From Topomyia yanbarensis (lineage: Eukaryota > Arthropoda > Insecta > Diptera > Culicidae), in NCBI RefSeq assembly GCF_030247195.1, contig NC_080672.1, positions 374,022,166 through 374,086,165 on the forward strand: a stretch of 64,000 nt of DNA, given 5' to 3'. Numbering within the stretch: position 1 is the first letter of the stretch; every line of letters starts with the position of its first letter. This document shows, one piece after another, positions 55,962 through 64,000 of this stretch. Below the pieces are notes generated by a model, which was not told where the DNA came from, made no database searches, and saw nothing but the letters and a program-made list of their open reading frames with translations. A program made the translations under genes and the position numbers.

Positions 55962-58900
55962 GTATTTATTTCGCACTGTATACAATTGTGTTACATCTTG
56001 TGAAAAAAGTTCATCGACCTACAATGTTCCTATATTGGCATAATTTTACAATCAATGATGCATAAACGGGCGGTACAATTTTTCAAATATTTGACAAAGA
56101 AATAAGTTTTGAATAGAAAAATAAAAATTTTCAGTGGAGGTAGGCCAAAGCTTGCAGGAATTTCGGACGGTTCCTCTTTATACAAGAAAATAGACAAACA
56201 GTGCTTTAGCGGCTTTAGTATTTGAGGGAATTAAGCTTTCGCTATTTAGTAAACCAATTCTCGTTAGAATCAAGACTAAACCATATGATTCGCTAAAATC
56301 AACGTTATTCTGTAACAAAAACCTGCTAACACTCAAGAATATAACCCAGTCAACTCAACTTCAAAAATTTAGAAATCTAGAATGGATTCAGTATGGATTC
56401 CAACTCAACTGTAACAACCGATTCCGAACCGATTGAGACGGAATCGGTTGTTGCATTTGAGTTGGAATCCATACTGACTCCATTCAGAAATTCGAACCGG
56501 TTCCGGAATGGATTTAACTGGGTATCAGGTTCCTGGTACAGAAGAACATTGGTTTCTGAATAGGTTTGACTGGGAGGTGGTGGTGAACAGAAATTATACA
56601 CAAACGGTTACCAATTGTGAAAAAAGAATGTTTGGTCAGTTTTGAAAAAATACCCACACATGAATCCGGTGATATTTTTGGACGCATATTGGGACTTGGT
56701 TTAACAGGCATTACCCGATATACTTAGTGGTTTACTGTTGCAATCGAGATACTTAAATGTATGTAATTGACAGTTTCATAGCGTCGATCTATGCGCAACT
56801 TATATATCCACCACATATTTGCTTTATGCATCAGTTAACATGGCGGTTGTGTTGCACATATTTCTATGACAAGCCTGGATTTATACACCATTATCATCAT
56901 CGACTGAATCTATTTTAGATTTTCAGGTAATTCGATCTTGAGCCGTCATGGCCCAGTTTCTGCTGAGCCTAACTTTAGCTGATCTTTTTTCGGCATTCGT
57001 GAGACATGTCCAGCCCTCCTCAATCGCAGCAACTAACCAAACCTACATTAGCTGGATGATAACGAAGAACTCTCCTTGGAAGACCCTTTGTCTGGGGCAA
57101 ATTACCATCCGGTTAAAGCCCTCAATAAACAAATTACAATTACAATTTGTCTGCTAGATGGTCCTTCGTCGAAAGAGGCTGAATACAAATTTGATCATCT
57201 TTCATCAAGTCACGTAGAAAATAGTATTTTACGTCCATATGTTAGAGAAGTCCATGGTGCGATTGTCTTTATAAAAATACACTGGCGTTTCGGCTTCTTG
57301 TCTCAGATCGATAATCAGTCAGTCGAGTTAACTAAACATCGTAACACGCAGCCGCACATAATGCGTTCAGCTCAGCTCAGGTCAGCTTTAGCTACTTCCC
57401 AGTAAAGTTCAGCCGGAAATGAACTGGAATTCTGGCTGGTTCCAGTTCGTATTCCGGCTCCAGTGCAACAACCGATTCTAACTAGAATCGGTTGTGTCAC
57501 TGGAGCCGGAATACGAACTGGAACTAGCCAGAATTCCGGTTCATTTCCGGCTGAGCTTAACTGGGTTGCTGCTTCCTGGTCATCCAGCCGATGCAACATC
57601 CAGCTACCTTGAACAAATATCCACTAAGGGACCATCCATAAATGACGTAGCATTATATGGGGGAAGGGGGAGTTTTGTATTTTGTGATGATGTGTGACGA
57701 CAGGGGGGTAGGGGGTCATGTCTTGCCACGTAGCTTTTTAAAGGGAAATAACTAACATAGTTTTTTATTATTTTAAAAAATTACGGGGACAACGGGGGGA
57801 GTTACCGTCAAGCTACGTAATTACCAGGGTGGTATTTAGAGGTTTGTGACGAAATGCTACGATGGGGGAGGGGGGTGTTAAAAATCACTCAAAAAATGCT
57901 ACGTCATTTATGGATGGTCCCTAAACGAACGTCTGTCCACAGGATCATGGGCCCAATCCGTGTCCGAGAAAATCTCAAACAGCGGTGCCTTCGAATCAGC
58001 TCTATGCATCAATTCGATGTCTAGTGATCCCTTGATGTATTTCAACACATGCTTGAGGTAGGTCCAGAGCTCATCAGTCGGACAACTTTGTAATTGACTG
58101 AAGAAATTCACTGATGCTGACAGATCTGGCCTCGTTGTAAGCGACGCGTATATTAGACAACCAACAAGCTTGATAACGGCTGAGCCGTACGCTTCTGCTC
58201 ATCACCTCTTTTTTTACAATGGAGAAGACCTTTACGTTCTAGCCCAGTACACGTGCTATTGGTAGGGTCCAATCTACCACACGGGGTGCACTGGGGGCGT
58301 GTCGGGCTCGAATGGTGACCAGCCATTAATACCGACTAAACTCCATTGGGCTCCGCCATCATTCCTCCCAGGAACTAATTACTTCTGGGGGCTCATCACC
58401 TCTAGGTAGTTTCAAACGACAAGATTCTCCATCGATCCACATTCCTAAGAAACTCTTAATCTCGCCTATAGCCGTCATTTCAAAATCGGACGAAAAATGT
58501 TTCACCTCCTTTAGACAAGTCGCTGCCACAATATCTTCCACATACAACACAATAATGATCGTTTCTTCTCCGATTTTCGGGATGTTCATGCATAGATCAC
58601 TCGGGCTGCAATTGAAACCCATCCGGCTAGTTTCAGACCATATATTGACTCCTGAAGGCGTCTATCCCGTCTTCGAATTCCTCGGGTTGCACCATAAAGA
58701 TCTTCTGTTTTAGCTGCCCATTTAGGAAGGCGTTTTTACGCCCATCTATTGGATAGCCATGTTTCCTCTTATATTCCTTGTTTTGACGTGACTCGATTAT
58801 TTTTTTCTGTTTTTAAAGGTTTTTAGGAACGTGTCCAATGTAAAATACACACTTAATTTAGTTCTACCGAATCTCAGCTTTTTTCGCAAACTTAACCGAG

Positions 58901-61539
58901 TTTTACACAGCAGAATACTCAGCTAACAAAGTTTTTACCGAGATCTCAGCAAAAGTGACGATTGTTTTGCTGAAACTCGAAAAATATTTCGCTAAAAATC
59001 AGTAAATTTAAGGATTTTTATGAACGTGTCCACTAGAAAAGACAGAGAAAGAATGACCGTTCCGGTTCCGGTGAGAATGAAGAAACGGTGAAAATTCACT
59101 TTTATTGGAAACACTGAGAAAAGATATGTCCTCAAGCAGGAATCGAACCTGCGATCTCCCAGTATCTAGTTGGATGCGTTAAGCACTCCGCCATCGAGGA
59201 ACTGTGATGATGCCATCACATGTTCCCAACAGTTTCGTGATCACGATAGGCTTTGAGGGCAGACATCAACATGCCCCTCCATAGCGCTTTCACTGCCAAA
59301 AGTCTGGCGGTGACTGAGTTAGGAAAGCCGTTCCGGTCATTCTTTCTCTGTCTGTTTTCCAGTGGACACGTTCATAAAAACCTTGAAAAAGGAAAAAACA
59401 AAGACTCACGTCCAAACAAGGAATAAGTGAATTAAAGCCAATTTGCTGAGTTCTCAGTTCATAAATTTTACTGACTGTTCAGCTGTGCGGAAGTTACCGA
59501 ACTAAATTAGGTGTGTAGACAGAGAAAGAATGACCGCAACGGTGAGATTGAAGATATGGTGAAAATTCACCTTTTTATTGGACACATTGAGAAAACGATA
59601 TGTCCTCGCAGGAATCAAACCTGCGCTCTCCCAGCCTCTAACCACTTCCCCATTGAGGAACTATGGTGATGTCATCACAAATTCCCAATAGTATCGTGAT
59701 CACCGCAACAACCCCAAGACCTACTAATGGACCCATCAATTGGAGTCTCCTATAAGCAAATCGTCACCGCCTTCTCTCTTCGATAGGCCAAATATCTGTC
59801 GTTATCTAATTTTTGATTCTGTGGATTGCGTTCATGCTTGAGATATTGTCACTGTTTGCACCCAACTGAGATGGCAAAGAACATCCAGTTCTTTCATTTC
59901 AGCTTTCGTTCCTCGGTACTCACGCCCTAACTGATCAAAGCAATGAAAATGATCTGATGAGTTCCGCCCTCATTTCGCAACGCCAGCATCTGTTGCTTCA
60001 GGTGCATACGGCTGGCGATACGCCGATCAAATTTATTTCGATGTGCGTTTTCTGTGCACAAACACTAAATGGGAGTCGTGAATTCGGGAAATGACCAAAC
60101 TTTTACATCTCTTTTCTTTCTTCATCCACTTTGTTCGTTCTTTTTCCTTCTGTTACGTCGCCTCCGTCGCGTCTTCGGGTTCTTCCTGCAATGCCTCCAC
60201 GTCAGCAACATCAGCCTCAACACATTCTAGAAGATCGCACTCCTCCAACAACACCTGCATACGTAATTTCCATGACGAGAAATTGACCCATCCAACAGCG
60301 GTAGCTGAAACAGTTCAACTCGATCTTAATCGACCATCGCGATAACTATATACAATAAATTATCGGAATTTGTTTTGGAAATGATCTAGGCCCATAACCT
60401 TTTGTGGGTTTGTATGGAATTTAGACGAAATAGCAAAAGAACTATCGAGCAATTTCTGAAACACGTTTTACTTTATTGCGTCTTGTTTGCATAGATAACG
60501 ACAGAAACATTTTAATCAATTTCGAAAGGTGTGGATAGAAAAATCAATATGAGTGTAGTGGTAGGTTTGCCAGGATTGTTATTCCAACACTGAAAATGTT
60601 CATCTTGAGGTTATTATTTCCTTAACTAATAAATTTTAGTGACTGAAGTTGTCTTTTTTCTGTTTAAAGGCATCACATACTTGAAACATTTCTTATAATT
60701 TTGCAATTGATTCTTTAAATGAAAAAAACTGCAGTACAAAAACGTCCTGTCAAAAACGAAAATGCCATTAAATTGATCTGTCACAAACATTTATAAACCC
60801 CATAACGTGACGATCACTTCTATAAAATTAGCAAATTTATCAAGAAAATATTAAAAAGAGAAAGAGCTAGAGAATATTTTATTAGTTCTACATTGATCAT
60901 TTCCAGAAAACATCCTGCTCCGACAACTTGGAATTGATCAGAACCAGTTTGGACAATCTACAGGACCTTCTGGCAAAATGTAGAGCTGAGTTATTGCTTC
61001 ATCTAAATCAGCCCAACCAACAGTCGATATCCTGCAGTCCCCGAACGGAAGAGAACAGTTCTCCAGCAAATAGCTTCGCTGTGAACACATCGCTCAAATC
61101 TGAAATTGAACTGCTCAAGGCCCAGCTGGAAATCTACAAGAACGACTTTGCCGAAGAAAGAGTGGCACGGCAAGCTCTGCTGGTGGAAAAGAATAGGCTA
61201 GCGGGAGAATTGGGCCAACTGCAGCAACAAAATCGAAACCTGATCGTCGAAGCTATGGCCGGGTAAGGGTTGACCGCTCGAAGCTTGAATTACTATTAAT
61301 CCGTGTGACAAATTTGATGATAATGCAATTTCAGCCAAGCGGAACATCAGGAGCTTAACAGTTACAACCAAAGGTGCAGCCCAACGTCAACCTCTAGAAG
61401 TGATGGAGCGGTTAACGAGCCAAGAAATAGGCATGACGGACAATTGGAACGGGTGGCGTCACACTGCTCGCTTTGCAACCAAGTGTTTGGAGACATTCAT
61501 TCGCTCGAGACACATATCGACGAGTGTCCGGCTTATTAG
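55854..61539 (+). CDS. key: NEMO / IKK-gamma (Kenny) orthologue
   Basis: Firm exons 55854-55961, 59903-60001, 60907-61262 and 61335-61539 join in phase to give 255 residues. Family knowledge: NEMO is the regulatory subunit of the IkB kinase complex. In insects it couples ubiquitin signals of the IMD pathway to Relish cleavage and phosphorylation in the cytoplasm. Seen: a short N-terminal coil (MELEMIKSKVALHEKIRDLE), a long coil with LKAQLEIYKNDFAEERVARQ followed by ALLVEKNRL (the UBAN pattern DFxxERxxRxxL for linear/K63 ubiquitin), a Ser/Thr/Arg linker, and a C-terminal CCHC zinc finger (CSLC..THIDEC, last residues AY). It is much shorter than human NEMO (419) and fly Kenny. Two further in-phase exons are possible (57052, 60206). 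An in-frame TAA at 55833 fixes the start. It faces PGM tail to tail. Confidence 0.88.
56345..56522. mobile_element. CCCAGT foldback MITE, copy 3
   Basis: cccagtcaactcaact and the complement of gatttaactggg form the ends. The centre has caaccgattccg and cggaatcggttg. It lies in the first NEMO intron. Confidence 0.75.
57052..57111 (+). CDS. key: NEMO candidate exon (20 codons)
   Basis: An acceptor ctaaccaaacctacattag, with a good branch-like CTAAC, precedes LDDNEELSLEDPLSGANYHP in phase 0. The acidic composition is protein-like. The only donor before antisense copia sequence is CCG|GTTAAA, which is weak, so inclusion is uncertain. Confidence 0.35.
57398..57565. mobile_element. CCCAGT foldback MITE, copy 4 (intact)
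   Basis: It is a 168-bp near-perfect hairpin. Outer ends are cccagtaaagttcagccg and ggctgagcttaactggg. The centre is caaccgattctaactagaat followed by cggttg. It lies inside the copia relic and is the youngest-looking of four copies. Confidence 0.9.
57628..57921. mobile_element. PIF/Harbinger-like MITE in copia RNase H
   Basis: Perfect ends gggaccatccataaatgacg and cgtcatttatggatggtccc, TAA on both sides. It splits the copia RNase H frame at the serine codon after DRRS. Confidence 0.92.
58815..59710. mobile_element. Nested inverted-repeat elements carrying tRNA-like sequence
   Basis: Element X has ends aaggtttttatgaacgtgtc. One full copy spans about 59009-59386, with arms containing gacagagaaagaatgaccg. 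A second copy is split: its left end at 58815-58845 and the remainder at 59518-59710. The split is caused by element Y (58848-59515, ends cacacttaatttagtt and aactaaattaggtgtg, TA on both sides), and Y itself contains the full copy of X. Each X carries a tRNA-like sequence on the minus strand. The right end of the split copy is truncated. Confidence 0.75.
59128..59202 (-). pseudogene. tRNA-like sequence inside element X
   Basis: The minus strand has an A-box-like tggcggagtgcttaacgc and a perfect T arm (gcagg ttcgatt cctgc). The acceptor stem pairs only with a bulged base, the anticodon stem has mismatches, and it lies in a repeat. It is not a functional tRNA. A more degenerate relative is at about 59606-59667. 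Confidence 0.6.
59903..60001 (+). CDS. key: NEMO exon with conserved QRQHLLLQ coil
   Basis: A 33-codon exon between acceptor ctttcatttcag and donor CAG|GTGCAT, phase 0 on both sides. It encodes LSFLGTHALTDQSNENDLMS then SALISQRQHLLLQ. Confidence 0.8.
60206..60262 (+). CDS. key: NEMO candidate cassette exon (19 codons)
   Basis: A pyrimidine-rich tract of more than 100 bases without AG leads to acceptor cacgtcag. It is followed by QHQPQHILEDRTPPTTPAY, phase 0 to phase 0, and donor TAC|GTAATT. A Pro/Thr linker would fit between the coils. It can be included or skipped without changing frame. Confidence 0.4.
60263..60906. other. NEMO intron, no further feature
   Basis: AT-rich intron with no mobile-element ends or other exon candidates seen. 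Confidence 0.45.
60907..61262 (+). CDS. key: NEMO exon with UBAN ubiquitin-binding coil
   Basis: Acceptor catttccag, donor CCGG|GTAAGG. It encodes a first coil (LELIRTSLDNLQDLLAKCRA), a flexible Ser/Asn/Pro stretch, then the UBAN coil LKAQLEIYKNDFAEERVARQ. The residues of the DFxxERxxRxxL consensus that contact ubiquitin in NEMO and optineurin are all present. Confidence 0.92.
61335..61539 (+). CDS. key: NEMO last exon with CCHC zinc finger
   Basis: Follows a 72-bp intron (acceptor gcaatttcag). It encodes a basic Ser-rich linker and the finger CSLCNQVFGDIHSLETHIDE, ending CPAY and TAG. Zinc ligands are C, C, H, C with the CX2C and HX3C spacing of NEMO. Confidence 0.92.
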
Positions 61540-61806
61540 CTACATGTTAGTTTCCGTGCAGTTTGTAAGATAGTTAAGGTAATAATAAGAGCAATACATA
61601 TGAAACGTACGTCTTTTCTTGCTTCCGCATTGACTTATACCACAGCTAGTACAGCCGTTAGTTTCATAGTTTTTCTGGTTCGTCTAACGGAATGCAAATA
61701 CCTACATTCGTAACATCTGAGGAATGCTATGTTGCAGTATTATTTAAAATGATTTTGTCAAGTATCGAATGTTCAACATTGATTTGATTTTTTCCAACGT
61801 ACCCAT

Positions 61807-61812
61807 AATAAA
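61807..61812 (+). promoter_or_regulatory. Probable poly(A) signal of NEMO
   Basis: AATAAA about 270 bases past the NEMO stop codon, the first canonical hexamer in that orientation. Confidence 0.55.
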
Positions 61813-61929
61813 GTAATGCGTGTAAAGCGCATTTAAGCTCATAACGATTAATTGATAGACTGCTGGTCATCATGAGGTAAATATTTTTAGCCAGTTTAAC
61901 TTTTGTTCGATAGACTATAACGCTTGTGT

Positions 61930-61935
61930 TTTATT
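61930..61935 (-). promoter_or_regulatory. Probable poly(A) signal of PGM
   Basis: AATAAA on the minus strand about 265 bases past the PGM stop codon. The two convergent poly(A) signals are about 120 bp apart, so the 3' ends are separate but close. Confidence 0.5.
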
Positions 61936-62198
61936 TGTCACGGTGATCGAAGCAAAATACAATAATTATAAAAAACAAATTTCACAAAATCATACCTTAT
62001 GTGCAGTCTAATCAACTTTGCTAATAATATTGAATCGAATATAAAAAAAATAAAATGACACATTTCCTGGCAACAACTTGGTAGTGCATTTTGTTCTACA
62101 AACAACTGATAACCTCCATGATAACAATTTTAGTTTACAATTTGAGCTTTAATCTCATGACTATTCCTCTAGCTTACGATGGCACTCCTACCGTGTGT

Positions 62199-64000
<1,802 letters not shown>

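Larger units (their letters stand above)
57140..58770 (-). pseudogene. Ty1/copia pol fragment, antisense in NEMO intron
   Basis: On the minus strand reverse-transcriptase stretches come first: NAFLNGQLKQKIFMVQPEEF (about 58735-58670) and VLYVEDIVAAT (about 58540), where the catalytic motif is YVED instead of YVDD. Sequence between them, including the usual LYGLKQ region, is deleted. An RNase H part follows (FSDTDWAHDPVDRRS), is cut by a MITE at 57628-57921, resumes as SGYLFKVAGCCIGWMTRKQ, is cut again by a foldback MITE at 57398-57565, and the tail reads DVKYYFLRDL and LSTKDHLADKL (about 57235-57145). No LTRs were seen. It is a multiply broken relic. Confidence 0.85.

Noticed and set aside
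57112..57405. Longer version of the NEMO candidate exon (open frame continuing to 57405)
   Set aside because: From about 57145 to 57260 this frame is simply the antisense of copia pol (DVKYYFLRDL, LSTKDHLADKL on the minus strand), so its openness is a by-product.
59128..59202. Functional tRNA gene
   Set aside because: Bulged acceptor stem, mismatched anticodon stem and location in a repeated inverted-repeat element.
60091..60345. 84-codon Ser/Ala-rich frame in the NEMO intron
   Set aside because: It starts at a near-cognate codon inside a pyrimidine tract and its residues reflect that tract. Only the 57-base segment in a different frame was kept as a candidate exon.

Overview
This window is eukaryotic and most probably from a mosquito, with Aedes the best guess. 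Three protein-coding genes match insect orthologues. They sit in AT-rich DNA crowded with transposable-element debris: palindromic MITEs, LINE ORF1 pieces, a tRNA-headed SINE, gypsy and copia LTR retrotransposons, a mariner relic and satellite arrays. Introns are either about 65-75 bp or swollen by insertions, as is usual in Aedes. The species call is inference; no species-diagnostic sequence was tested.

Gene 1, minus strand: a SEC14-like lipid-transfer protein (CRAL-TRIO plus GOLD domains). Four 3' exons lie at 5483-7898. An 18-codon first exon, which joins them in phase, lies at 50748-50801. The implied first intron is about 42.8 kb and holds most of the repeats in the window. Codon 108 is TGA, so this allele is either non-functional, misassembled or read through.

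Gene 2, plus strand, 55854-61539: a compact NEMO/IKK-gamma (Kenny) orthologue. It keeps the ubiquitin-binding UBAN coiled coil and a C-terminal CCHC zinc finger, and would be the adaptor of the IMD/NF-kB immune pathway. Its large introns contain an antisense copia fragment cut by two MITEs, and a nested pair of tRNA-bearing inverted-repeat elements. Two small in-phase cassette exons are possible.

Gene 3, minus strand, 62199-64000: phosphoglucomutase, complete except for the first few codons, which lie beyond the right edge. It converges on the NEMO gene, with about 660 bp between the stop codons.

Layout: 1-4.3 kb, nested MITEs in GC-rich repeat. 4.3-4.8 kb, LINE ORF1 piece. 5.4-7.9 kb, SEC14L 3' exons. 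8.05-11.5 kb, gypsy-type LTR element with two MITEs. 11.6-15.6 kb, satellite array split by a degenerate LINE. 15.6-24 kb, mostly unrecognised, with one decayed coding-like segment at 16.8-17.1 kb. 24-28 kb, LINE piece, 603-bp higher-order satellite and a MITE. 28-33 kb, nothing recognised. 33.4-37.5 kb, histone H2A pseudogene, 395-bp tandem repeat, LINE ORF1, SINE, mariner. 37.5-42.7 kb, little. 42.7-49.9 kb, LINE ORF1 and MITEs. 50.7 kb, SEC14L exon 1 and promoter. 52-55.3 kb, MITEs, a psq-type transposase relic and a large foldback. 55.8-64 kb, NEMO and PGM.

I found no CRISPR array, no operon and no convincing new biological system. The strongest observations are the premature stop, the 42.8-kb intron, the compact NEMO gene and several insertion histories that can be read to the base.
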